Below, piece by piece: positions 24,926-33,115 of a stretch of DNA of 64,000 nucleotides (the stretch's first letter is position 1; each line of letters opens with the position of its first letter). Under the pieces are notes generated by a model. That model was given only the letters and a program-made list of their open reading frames with translations. It had not been told where the DNA came from and ran no database searches. The stretch covers positions 310,001 through 374,000 of the forward strand of contig NZ_WBJR01000003.1 of the NCBI RefSeq assembly GCF_009296185.1. Direction: 5' to 3'. Source of the stretch: Hydrogenovibrio sp. JE_KL2. GTDB lineage: Bacteria; Pseudomonadota; Gammaproteobacteria; Thiomicrospirales; Thiomicrospiraceae. The translations under genes were made by a program, and so were the position numbers.

Positions 24926-26449
24926 ATGCCTGAAAAGATTTTAAGACAAGTTTTGTCTGTCCCTGTTTATGAAATCGCGGAACAAACCCCATTGGAGAAA
25001 GCGCCGCTGATTTCCCAGCGACTCAGAAATCAGGTATGGCTTAAACGTGAGGACTTGCAACCGGTTTTTTCTTTTAAATTGCGCGGTGCCTACAACCGCA
25101 TGCTTCATTTGACCGAAGAAGAAAAACAACGTGGCATTATTGCCGCTTCCGCCGGAAACCATGCACAAGGGGTTGCGATGACGGCCTCTAAGATGGGTAT
25201 CAGTGCAACGATTGTCATGCCTCAGACCACGCCTGCCATCAAAGTCAACTCGGTGCGCAACTGGGGTGGAAACGCGGTTCTATTCGGTGATACTTATGAT
25301 GAAGCTGCCGCTCATGCGGAAATGCTGCGCGCGAAAGATAATCTGACTTATATTGCGCCTTATGACGATGAATATGTGATTGCCGGGCAAGGCACTATTG
25401 CTTTGGAGTTGCTTAGACAGGGGAAGGATCTAGATGTCATTTTTGTGCCTGTTGGCGGTGGTGGTTTGATTGCCGGTATCAGCGCTGTCATTAAACAAGT
25501 TTCGCCAAAGACAAGAGTGGTTGGTGTCGAGCCGGAAGATGCCGCCTGCATGACAGAAGCGCTGAAAGCAGGCAAACGTGTCGTGCTGGATTCTGTCGGC
25601 ATTTTTGCCGATGGGGTTGCGGTGGCGCAAGTAGGGAAAATTCCGTTCAGGATTGCACAGACCTGTGTGGATGAAATGGTCACTGTGAAAACAGATGAAA
25701 TCTGTGCTGCAGTCAAAGATATTTTTGAAGACACCCGAGCGATTGCTGAGCCAGCAGGTGCATTAGCGCTGGCTGGGATGAAAAAATTTGTTGAGGAAAA
25801 AGGTGTTTCCGATCTGAACATGGTGGCGATTGTAAGTGGGGCGAATATGAATTTCGACCGTTTACGCCATATTTCAGAAAGAACGGAAATCGGTGAAAAG
25901 CGTGAAGCGATTTTTGCGGTAACGATCCCTGAAACTCCGGGCAGCTTCAAGAAATTCTGCGAATTTTTGGGCGACAGACGTGCCATTACTGAATTTAACT
26001 ACCGATTCGCGGACAGCAAAAGAGCGGTGGTGTTTGTGGGGGTTCGCACCGAAGGCGGGTTTGCTGAAAAAGAGCAGTTGAAAAAGCAAATGCTGGAAGC
26101 AGGTTATCAGTTCGAGGATATGAGCGATAACGAGATGGCGAAACTCCATCTGCGTTATATGGTCGGTGGTCATGCGCCGGGTATCAAAAACGAGATTCTC
26201 TATCGCTTCCAGTTCCCTGAGCGCCCGGGCGCATTGCTGCAATTTTTGATTCAAATGTCGGAAGAGTGGAACATCAGTTTGTTCCATTACCGTAACCACG
26301 GTGCGGCATATGGTCGAGTGTTGATTGGTGTGCAAGTGCCGCCAGAACAAGAGGAGGCTTTTGAGTGCTACTTGAAAAATCTTGGCTATCCATACGATTG
26401 CGAACAAGACAACATCGGTTATGACCTGTTTTTGAAACCTATTGATTGA
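24926..26449 (+). CDS. ilvA: Threonine ammonia-lyase, biosynthetic
   Basis: A 507-residue PLP enzyme converting threonine to 2-oxobutyrate, the entry to isoleucine synthesis. The PLP lysine is in FSFKLRGAYNRM near residue 50, with SAGNHAQGVA near residue 76 and the Gly-loop PVGGGGLIAG near residue 178. Two ACT-like regulatory domains fill residues about 325-505, the long IlvA form that is feedback-inhibited by isoleucine. It is a single gene followed, 6 bases after the stop, by a copy of the 20-bp repeat. Confidence 0.97.
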   Translation: MPEKILRQVLSVPVYEIAEQTPLEKAPLISQRLRNQVWLKREDLQPVFSFKLRGAYNRMLHLTEEEKQRGIIAASAGNHAQGVAMTASKMGISATIVMPQTTPAIKVNSVRNWGGNAVLFGDTYDEAAAHAEMLRAKDNLTYIAPYDDEYVIAGQGTIALELLRQGKDLDVIFVPVGGGGLIAGISAVIKQVSPKTRVVGVEPEDAACMTEALKAGKRVVLDSVGIFADGVAVAQVGKIPFRIAQTCVDEMVTVKTDEICAAVKDIFEDTRAIAEPAGALALAGMKKFVEEKGVSDLNMVAIVSGANMNFDRLRHISERTEIGEKREAIFAVTIPETPGSFKKFCEFLGDRRAITEFNYRFADSKRAVVFVGVRTEGGFAEKEQLKKQMLEAGYQFEDMSDNEMAKLHLRYMVGGHAPGIKNEILYRFQFPERPGALLQFLIQMSEEWNISLFHYRNHGAAYGRVLIGVQVPPEQEEAFECYLKNLGYPYDCEQDNIGYDLFLKPID

Positions 26450-26455
26450 GGTGTG

Positions 26456-26475
26456 ACCCCAACCTGGCAGATTTT
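26456..26475 (-). repeat. 20-bp dispersed repeat, copy 4 (exact)
   Basis: An exact reverse-complement copy 6 bases after the ilvA stop codon. It has no inverted partner nearby, so it does not make a hairpin terminator here. Confidence 0.95.
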
Positions 26476-26662
26476 ATGAGGGTAATATCGCTCTCTGTCA
26501 CCTACTGGGTAAATCAATCAATCTTATGGAATGATTATAAGTTTTAATTATTTATCTTTCGGCTTTGATGGTTTAATTGAACGTTAGATAAAAATATAAG
26601 TTGTTCTAAAACAACATGTTATTCCTTTGATTGATTATGCTAAGTAGGTTTCTTGGGCGCGA

Positions 26663-27337
26663 ATGATTCATATTTTTAGGTTGTACAGTAATAAAAAATG
26701 CGACTTTTTAGAGTTTGTAGATAAAACCGATGTAGTGGATGTGTTCAAGCAAGAACGCAATCCTATGCAATATGACTGGCGTACAATGCCGATCAAGCAA
26801 GCTTTGAAAGAAGAAGAGAGTTTGCTCAAACACGGCTCTCTGTTGAAAATGCAGCAACGCGGTGATAAAGCGGTCATCCGTGTGACTCTCAAAGGGGAAT
26901 GTAGCTGGTATTCTCCGAGTTCGCAATATACTCAAGGTATCCCATCCTTTTATCGCGTTGCCATCAGTTATTTCACTGATCCGGCAAAGGAATTCAAAGT
27001 TACGACACAGCATCATGAGATTTTTGAGGTTATTCGTGACGAACGCTTCAGCAGTCTGAGTCGTCAACTGTTTTACAGTATTTTGAAACGTGTAAAAAGT
27101 TCTCAGTGCGAAAGGCGGCTAGATCAATACGTTGACTACAATTTGAAGAAGCTCAAAGAGTACGGCGTCAATTTACCCAGCGTGAAAGGCACCTATATTC
27201 AGATCAAACAACAGGTCGCCAACGAAGATATTTCTTGTCCTTTCTACAGTGATTTCTTTCATCAACTGCTCGATGTATGCATTGAAAAGGAAAAAGAACT
27301 GCTAGGTGAAAACCGAACCTACGTCAAATACATCTAA
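26663..27337 (+). CDS. Hypothetical protein
   Basis: A 224-residue soluble protein with no recognised family, signal peptide or membrane segment. It is rich in charged and aromatic residues, with a basic, Lys/Arg-rich helical stretch (SILKRVKSSQCERRLDQY) in its second half. An internal ATG at 26765 could be the true start but lacks a clear ribosome binding site. Codon use resembles the neighbouring housekeeping genes, so it is probably resident rather than recently acquired. Confidence 0.65.
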   Translation: MIHIFRLYSNKKCDFLEFVDKTDVVDVFKQERNPMQYDWRTMPIKQALKEEESLLKHGSLLKMQQRGDKAVIRVTLKGECSWYSPSSQYTQGIPSFYRVAISYFTDPAKEFKVTTQHHEIFEVIRDERFSSLSRQLFYSILKRVKSSQCERRLDQYVDYNLKKLKEYGVNLPSVKGTYIQIKQQVANEDISCPFYSDFFHQLLDVCIEKEKELLGENRTYVKYI

Positions 27338-27373
27338 GTTTTTCTTGTCAAAGCAAATTTGGCTTATCTAATT

Positions 27374-27402
27374 TTGTCTCGTCTTGCAAAACAGAGTAAA
27401 AT
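27374..27402 (+). promoter_or_regulatory. pcnB promoter
   Basis: TTGTCT (27374-27379) and TAAAAT (27397-27402) are spaced by exactly 17 bases, 45 bases upstream of the pcnB start. Confidence 0.65.
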
Positions 27403-27447
27403 AACGCCACTTCTATTCTTTTATAAATGGTTCTGTAATTTTCATCT

Positions 27448-28860
27448 ATGCAACGTTTGATTCGAAAAGTCGCTTCGTTTTTCTCCAAAGCCCAAAGCCA
27501 ACCTCCTTATACAAATTCAGAACCGGATATCATTTCGCGAAAGCAGCATAGTATTTCCCGTGAACAAATTGATAAAGGTGCATTGGATGTGCTTTACGGT
27601 TTGAAGCGAGCAGGGTATGAAGCCTACCTCGTTGGGGGCGCAGTGAGAGACCTTTTACTAGGGCTTGAACCGAAAGATTTTGATATTGTCACCAATGCCG
27701 AACCGGAAGAGATTAAGGCGGTATTCCGCCAGCGCTGTCGTTTGATCGGTAGACGTTTTCGCCTAGCGCATGTGCACTTTGGTAGAAATGTTATTGAAGT
27801 GGCAACTTTTCGTGGTGCCGGTGATGCAGAAACTCTAAAACCCTCCAGAAGAAAGACCAGTCACTCAAGAGCAGTTGATGAGACCGGACGTTTGGTGCGT
27901 GATAATGTTTATGGCACCATTGATGAAGATATCTGGCGACGAGACTTTACGGTTAATAGCCTTTACTACAACATCAAGGATTTTTCGATTGTCGATTATG
28001 CCGGCGCACTGCGCGATATCAAAAAAGGTCAGTTACGTTTGATTGGTGATCCTGAAACCCGATACCGTGAAGACCCGGTCAGAATGATTCGTGCGGTACG
28101 TTTTGCCGCCAAGCTCGGTTTTGAGATTGAGTCCAAGACCAAAGCGCCGCTTTATGAAATGGGACATTTGCTGAAAGATGTTTCCAATGCTCGCATGTTT
28201 GAAGAGGTTCTGAAGCTTTTCCATAGTGGTGTGGCAATAGAGGTGTTTGAAAAACTGCGCCATTTCGGTCTCTTTACCTATCTTTTTCCTCAAACACATC
28301 ATGTCTTGTCCCAAGAAGAACAAGGGTTTCCGAGAATGTTAGTGGTTGAAGCGCTCAAAAGTACTGATGCACGCATTCAGTCAGGAAAAGGCGTGAATCC
28401 TTCTTTCCTTTTTGCGGCCATGTTGTGGGAACCTATGTTGCAAAGACGCGAGCAACATCTGTCAGAAGGCTTTACGCATCAAGATGCTTTATATGCTGCT
28501 GCGAATGATGTGATTGAACAACAAATTGTGGCAACCTCCATTCCTAAGCGCTTTTCATCGCAGATTAGAGAAATTTGGAGTTTGCAGTTCAGGTTGGCGA
28601 GGCGTTCGGGCACGAGAGCGCAAAGGTTGTTCGAGCATCCTCGATTCCGCGCGGCCTACGACTTCCTTGGGATCAGAGCGGCAGCTGGTGAAACATCAGA
28701 GCAGGAATTGTTTGATTGGTGGACGCAGTATCAAGAAAAGGATGCTATCGATCAAGTGGCTTTCGCGAATGACGTGCGAACTGAAGGCCGAAAGCCAAGA
28801 AGACCGAGAAGAGGGCGTAACCCTTACCGTAAAAGAAGCAGTTCGACCGACGCGGAATAA
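27448..28860 (+). CDS. pcnB: Poly(A) polymerase I
   Basis: A 470-residue class II nucleotidyltransferase that adds 3' poly(A) tails to RNA and so promotes decay. The nucleotidyltransferase core is seen in EAYLVGGAVRDLLLG and PKDFDIVTNAEPEE (residues about 57-90), with catalytic carboxylates in DFDIVT, and the DFTVNSLYYNI motif near residue 170. The basic C-terminal tail (RRGRNPYRKRSS) is typical of PcnB and separates it from CCA-adding enzymes. It starts the pcnB-folK-panB-panC run. Confidence 0.96.
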   Translation: MQRLIRKVASFFSKAQSQPPYTNSEPDIISRKQHSISREQIDKGALDVLYGLKRAGYEAYLVGGAVRDLLLGLEPKDFDIVTNAEPEEIKAVFRQRCRLIGRRFRLAHVHFGRNVIEVATFRGAGDAETLKPSRRKTSHSRAVDETGRLVRDNVYGTIDEDIWRRDFTVNSLYYNIKDFSIVDYAGALRDIKKGQLRLIGDPETRYREDPVRMIRAVRFAAKLGFEIESKTKAPLYEMGHLLKDVSNARMFEEVLKLFHSGVAIEVFEKLRHFGLFTYLFPQTHHVLSQEEQGFPRMLVVEALKSTDARIQSGKGVNPSFLFAAMLWEPMLQRREQHLSEGFTHQDALYAAANDVIEQQIVATSIPKRFSSQIREIWSLQFRLARRSGTRAQRLFEHPRFRAAYDFLGIRAAAGETSEQELFDWWTQYQEKDAIDQVAFANDVRTEGRKPRRPRRGRNPYRKRSSSTDAE

Positions 28861-28865
28861 ACGGT

Positions 28866-29342
28866 TTGGTTGAGGCATATATCGGTATAGGTAGCAATCT
28901 GGAGAACCCCGTTTTTCAGGTTAATGCCGCCATCGAATCTTTAGCACACCTGCCGGATACAAGGCTGGTTTCGTTTTCGTCTCTGTATGTGTCAAAGCCG
29001 CAAGGGCCACAAGATCAACCGGATTTCGTTAATGCCGTCGCCAAAATAGCAACGCATATGTCTGCAACAGCGTTGTTAAGTGCTTTGCAGACCTTGGAGC
29101 GAGAACAAGGGAAAGTGAAGAAACGCCATTGGGGAGAAAGGCTGATTGATTTGGATATTCTCCTGTATGGTTCCATGACCATCGAAACCCCCCAATTGGT
29201 GGTTCCTCACCCAGAAATGCAGTCGCGAGACTTCGTTTTGCTCCCATTAAGAGAGTTGGTTCCCGATATCCCCGTTTTGGGAAGTGTGGACGCTCTCATC
29301 AACGAACTGAAAGAAACGTTTGTTTTTCCGCTAAATACATAG
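28866..29342 (+). CDS. folK: HPPK pyrophosphokinase
   Basis: A 158-residue 6-hydroxymethyl-7,8-dihydropterin pyrophosphokinase for folate synthesis. Family motifs are AYIGIGSNLENP at the start, PQGPQDQPDFVNAV near residue 45, and RWGERLIDLDILLYG-like HWGERLIDLDILLYG near residue 90, which holds the two metal-binding aspartates. The start is a TTG only 6 bases after the pcnB stop. The pcnB-folK-pan order matches E. coli. Confidence 0.96.
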   Translation: MVEAYIGIGSNLENPVFQVNAAIESLAHLPDTRLVSFSSLYVSKPQGPQDQPDFVNAVAKIATHMSATALLSALQTLEREQGKVKKRHWGERLIDLDILLYGSMTIETPQLVVPHPEMQSRDFVLLPLRELVPDIPVLGSVDALINELKETFVFPLNT

Positions 29343-29369
29343 TCCTCAAAATTTTAAGAGAGCCTTACT

Positions 29370-30164
29370 ATGACTACGAAGAAAAAAATGACCTTATCCC
29401 GTCTGAAAAAGATGAAGATGGCAGAGGAAAAAATCGTCTGTTTAACGGCTTATGACGCGACGATGGGGTATTGGTTAGATCAGGCCGGCGTAGATGTTAT
29501 TTTGGTCGGCGATACGCTGGGAATGGTGGTGCAAGGCCATCAAACCACTTTGCCCGTCACCTTGCAGGAAATGGTCTACCACACGCAAATGGTGCAGAGA
29601 GGGAACCAGCATGCTTGGTGCGTGGCGGACTTTCCTTTTATGTCTGATATTTCCATTGAAAAAGCGTGTGAGTCAGCGGCGATGCTGATGAAAGAAGGTC
29701 ATGCGAATATGGTGAAGCTTGAAGGTGGTTCACCGAGAACGCTCTCAATTGTTGAGCGTTTATCTGAGTTGGGCGTGCCCGTTTGTGGTCACTTAGGCTT
29801 GTTGCCTCAATCAGTGGAAAAAAGCGGCTATCGTCGAGCAGGAAAGGACGAAGCTTCTGCCAAAGTATTGCTGGAAAGCGCTATTGCACTAGAGAAAGCA
29901 GGGGCAGAAATGTTGGTGCTGGAATGTGTTCCTGACTATCTTGCAGGGGACATATCGCGAGCAACAAGTATTCCCGTGATTGGTATTGGGTCAGGTGGTG
30001 AAAGCGATGGTCAGGTATTGGTATTGACGGATATTTTAGGGACTTCCGTAGGCGGTATTCCTCCTTTTGCTAAAAACTATCTGGCGAGCGCTGGTTCAAT
30101 TCAACAAGCCATACAAAATTATGTCGAGGAAGTGCGTAACAAGCTGTTCCCTGGGCAGTTATGA
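29370..30164 (+). CDS. panB: 3-methyl-2-oxobutanoate hydroxymethyltransferase
   Basis: A 264-residue enzyme making ketopantoate for pantothenate and CoA. Active-site segments include [18 protein letters not shown] near residue 23, [15 protein letters not shown] near residue 43 and [11 protein letters not shown] near residue 135, with the Asp and Glu ligands of the metal. It is followed after 19 bases by panC and preceded by folK, forming a co-transcribed set. Confidence 0.97.
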   Translation: MTTKKKMTLSRLKKMKMAEEKIVCLTAYDATMGYWLDQAGVDVILVGDTLGMVVQGHQTTLPVTLQEMVYHTQMVQRGNQHAWCVADFPFMSDISIEKACESAAMLMKEGHANMVKLEGGSPRTLSIVERLSELGVPVCGHLGLLPQSVEKSGYRRAGKDEASAKVLLESAIALEKAGAEMLVLECVPDYLAGDISRATSIPVIGIGSGGESDGQVLVLTDILGTSVGGIPPFAKNYLASAGSIQQAIQNYVEEVRNKLFPGQL

Positions 30165-30183
30165 GAGCAGGGAGTCAATACGG

Positions 30184-31032
30184 ATGCTAAAAGTCGAGAC
30201 CATAAAATCGGTTCGAGAACAAGTTGCTCAGTGGAAACAAGAGGGGCTGAAAGTTGGTTTTGTGCCGACAATGGGAAACCTGCATGACGGGCACTTAAGC
30301 CTTGTTAAAATGGCGCAGGAAAAGGCAGATAAAGTTGTTGTCAGCATTTTTGTTAATCCGCTTCAGTTTGGACCAAATGAAGACTTTGGTAATTACCCGC
30401 GTACCTTGCAGAAGGATTGTGAAAAGCTCGGTGCATTAAACGTCGACATGGTGTTTTTCCCTTCGGTAGAAGAAATGTATCCGGAAAATGGTATGGACAC
30501 TTTAGTGAAGGCTTCTGCAACGCTAGGCGCCTTGTGGGAAGGAGCGTCTCGTCCTGGTCATTTCGACGGTGTAACGACCGTTGTGACTAAGCTGTTTAAT
30601 ATTGTTACCCCGGATGTTGCCGTTTTTGGACAGAAAGATTTTCAGCAGTGGCGTATCATCAAGCAAATGGTGGTTGACTTGTCCATGAGTGTTGACATAC
30701 TCAGAGCGCCTATCGGAAGAGATATAGATGGTTTGGCGCTGAGTTCGAGGAATCAGTATTTGACAGAAGTACAGCGGCAAGTTGCACCAAAATTATTCGT
30801 TACCCTACAAGATATTGCTTCTGCCATTGAATCAGGTAATACGCTTTATAGAGAGCTAGAGGTTACAGCAGAAAAACAATTGCTTGCTTATGGCTTTGAT
30901 GCTGTTGATTATATTAGAATTGTAGATGCAGATACGTTAAAACCCGTAATGGAAAAGAATGGTAGTTTGGTTGTTTTAGCCGTGGTTCGTTTGGGGGCTA
31001 CGCGCTTGCTGGATAATATTTGCATTAACTAA
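30184..31032 (+). CDS. panC: Pantothenate synthetase
   Basis: A 282-residue ligase joining pantoate and beta-alanine. HIGH-like FVPTMGNLHDGHLSLV is near residue 26 and the ATP motif includes VFGQKDFQQWRIIKQMV near residue 150 and LALSSRNQYL near residue 185. An in-frame upstream extension would overlap panB, but the ATG at 30184 follows a GGGAG site and matches the family N-terminus (MLKVETI). The next gene, pomA, follows after 33 bases. Confidence 0.97.
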   Translation: MLKVETIKSVREQVAQWKQEGLKVGFVPTMGNLHDGHLSLVKMAQEKADKVVVSIFVNPLQFGPNEDFGNYPRTLQKDCEKLGALNVDMVFFPSVEEMYPENGMDTLVKASATLGALWEGASRPGHFDGVTTVVTKLFNIVTPDVAVFGQKDFQQWRIIKQMVVDLSMSVDILRAPIGRDIDGLALSSRNQYLTEVQRQVAPKLFVTLQDIASAIESGNTLYRELEVTAEKQLLAYGFDAVDYIRIVDADTLKPVMEKNGSLVVLAVVRLGATRLLDNICIN

Positions 31033-31065
31033 TGCTTACCTGAACTTTGGAATTGTAGAGAAAGC

Positions 31066-31833
31066 ATGAATTTTTCAACATTTATTGGACTGATTGTCGG
31101 TATTGTCATTGTGCTTTGGGCGATGTCGATGGGGTCGTCCATTTTGATTTTCTTTAATATTCCCGGGTTGATGATCGTTTTTGGCGGCACCATTGCTGCG
31201 ACCATGATTCGCTATTCACTCAAAGAAGCGATCTATTCAATTAAGATGTCCTTTCGCATTCTAATGCCATCAACAGATATTCAAGATAAAGAAGAACTGA
31301 TTGAACTCACCGATCAACTGGTGAGATCGGCAAGACAAAACGGTATTGTTTCACTAGAAAAGATAGAAGTTCGTAATGAATTCTATCAATATGGTGTAAG
31401 AATGCTGGTTGATAATTATCCTAGAGAATTAGTGCGTCAAACCCTCAAAGAAGAGAATAGACTGTTGGTCGAAAGAGCGCAAACAAGTGCAGGGGTCTTC
31501 AGTTCAATTGGTGGGGCGGCACCAGCATTCGGTATGATTGGAACCTTAGTCGGTCTGGTGCAGATGTTGGCGAACTTATCTGACCCGTCTTCAATTGGTC
31601 CAGCAATGGCGGTTGCTATGTTGACGACGCTTTATGGCGCGATGATCGCCAATTTATTTGCATTGCCTTTAGCGGATAAGATTGCTGTCTGGGGGCAGGA
31701 AGAGTCCATTCGCCAGCAAATGATTATCGATGCGGTTGATTTTATCGCCAAAGGGCTACATCACAGTATGTTGCGAGATGTTCTATCGCCTTACTTAGAT
31801 AAGAAGCCACAGTTCGATGAGGAAGTCGCCTGA
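31066..31833 (+). CDS. pomA: Flagellar motor stator protein, PomA/MotA-like
   Basis: A 255-residue inner-membrane stator subunit with four predicted helices. The conserved APAFGMIGTLVGLVQMLANL and PAMAVAMLTTLYGAMIANL segments (residues about 148-200) carry the pore-facing prolines. The cytoplasmic loop contains Arg/Glu residues used for torque contact. Similarity in PomA-type signatures suggests sodium coupling, common in marine bacteria, but the ion is inferred. It overlaps the partner gene by one base and interrupts the usual pan gene order. Confidence 0.93.
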   Translation: MNFSTFIGLIVGIVIVLWAMSMGSSILIFFNIPGLMIVFGGTIAATMIRYSLKEAIYSIKMSFRILMPSTDIQDKEELIELTDQLVRSARQNGIVSLEKIEVRNEFYQYGVRMLVDNYPRELVRQTLKEENRLLVERAQTSAGVFSSIGGAAPAFGMIGTLVGLVQMLANLSDPSSIGPAMAVAMLTTLYGAMIANLFALPLADKIAVWGQEESIRQQMIIDAVDFIAKGLHHSMLRDVLSPYLDKKPQFDEEVA

Positions 31834-32564
31834 TGGCTAAAAGAACGAAGCCATGTCCAGAGTGGATGGCGACGTTTGCCGATTTGATGTCGTTATTGAT
31901 GGCTGTTTTTGTGTTACTTTTTTCCATGTCGACTATTGATGCCAAAAAATATGAATCTTTGGTCGAGTCTTTGACTAATGCCCTTGGATTTGGTGTTGGT
32001 CTTTCTCCTTCTCAAGTTGAATACTTTAATGCTACCAAAGACCAGGCGGAAAAAAATGCTATTGTGAACAAGCCACAACAGCAGGTGATAGATGAGCTAC
32101 ATCCGTTATATGAAAGCCTGATTAAAACCTATGCTCTCGGGCACCATACCGACAGTCCCGAGAAGAAAATCGATGTCAGTATGGATTTGCAAAAACGACA
32201 AATAAAAGTTTTGCTGCCTGAGACCATTTCCTTTTCGCCCGGTAGGGCAGACTTGAAGACGGAAAGTTTTGCAGAGCTAGATAAGCTACGCCCCTATATT
32301 ACGAATAAGGTCTCAGTAAAAGTAATCGGTCACACGGATAAGCGTGCCGTCACCGGTGGGCGTTTCAGAAGTAATTGGGAGCTTTCTAGTGCTCGTGCCG
32401 CGGCAGTCGTGGAAAAACTGATTGAAGATAAAATTGTGATGCCGAAGCAAGTTGAGGCCATTGGCGTAGCGGATACGCAGCCAATCAGTAACCAGGAAAC
32501 AGAAGAAGGTTTTGCGAAAAACCGCCGTGTCGAGATTGTTATTATCCCGAAAGCGGAACCATAA
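31833..32564 (+). CDS. pomB: Flagellar motor stator protein, PomB/MotB-like
   Basis: A 243-residue partner of the preceding stator. Its single helix has the ion-binding Asp in ATFADLMSLLMAVFVLLFS near residue 12, closely matching the PomB form. The C-terminal OmpA-like peptidoglycan-binding domain includes VIGHTDKRAV and NWELSSARAAAVVEKL near residue 170, and NRRVEIVI at the end. It converges on panD, with only 3 bases between the two stop codons, so transcripts overlap. No other flagellar genes are present in this window. Confidence 0.95.
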   Translation: MAKRTKPCPEWMATFADLMSLLMAVFVLLFSMSTIDAKKYESLVESLTNALGFGVGLSPSQVEYFNATKDQAEKNAIVNKPQQQVIDELHPLYESLIKTYALGHHTDSPEKKIDVSMDLQKRQIKVLLPETISFSPGRADLKTESFAELDKLRPYITNKVSVKVIGHTDKRAVTGGRFRSNWELSSARAAAVVEKLIEDKIVMPKQVEAIGVADTQPISNQETEEGFAKNRRVEIVIIPKAEP

Positions 32565-32567
32565 ACA

Positions 32568-32960
32568 CTAAGCAGTGTGTTGCTGCATTTGTACAGGAAT
32601 GCTGTTGCGAGTGTTTGTAATTTTATTGTCTTTATCAAAGTAAACCAGCACTGGCTTGAAGTTATCTGCTTCTTGCGCATCCATTGTGGCATACGTCGCA
32701 ATAATCAATAAATCGCCAGGTTGGGCCTTGTGAGCAGCAGCACCATTAACCGAGATGATGCCTGAATCTCTTTCAGCGCAAATAGCGTAAGTTGTAAATC
32801 TTTCCCCATTATTCACGTTGTATATTTGAATCTGCTCGTATTCACGAATACCTGCAACGTCCAATAGGTGAGAATCAATTGCACACGAGCCTTCGTAGTC
32901 TAGCTCCGAATGCGTGGTGGTAACTCTGTGAAGTTTAGATTTAAGCAGGGTAATTTGCAT
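32568..32960 (-). CDS. panD: Aspartate 1-decarboxylase
   Basis: A 130-residue pyruvoyl enzyme that makes beta-alanine for pantothenate. It self-cleaves at the Gly-Ser bond in YEGSCAID near residue 24 to form the pyruvoyl group. YATM and [14 protein letters not shown] near residue 74 complete the active site. Unlike E. coli, panD is on the opposite strand and separated from panC by the stator genes. The GATTTATTG-side sequence at 32711 only resembles the 20-bp repeat and is normal coding sequence. Confidence 0.95.
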   Translation of the reverse strand: MQITLLKSKLHRVTTTHSELDYEGSCAIDSHLLDVAGIREYEQIQIYNVNNGERFTTYAICAERDSGIISVNGAAAHKAQPGDLLIIATYATMDAQEADNFKPVLVYFDKDNKITNTRNSIPVQMQQHTA

Positions 32961-33062
32961 ATTTACAATCGCTAATTTTGTGGGTTTTAAACAACAGGCG
33001 GCTAATTATACAGAAAATTTTCTTTAAAGTTAATAAGACCGTTTTATAGATTTTCAAGGGAT

Positions 33063-33095
33063 GCCGAGATGTTCTATGTTATAAAACATCTCGGC
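33063..33095. terminator. 11-bp hairpin between ppc and panD
   Basis: GCCGAGATGTT and AACATCTCGGC form a perfect 11-bp stem around an 11-base AT-rich loop, 20 bases after the ppc stop codon and upstream of panD. No T run follows, so it may end ppc transcription weakly or be an operator for panD. Confidence 0.55.
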
Positions 33096-33115
33096 TAATC
33101 ATAACGGAAGCCGTT

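Noticed and set aside
32711-32730. AAATCGCCAGGTTGGG near-match to the 20-bp motif inside panD
   Set aside because: It lacks one base of the core and is explained by the conserved PGDLLI coding sequence of panD.
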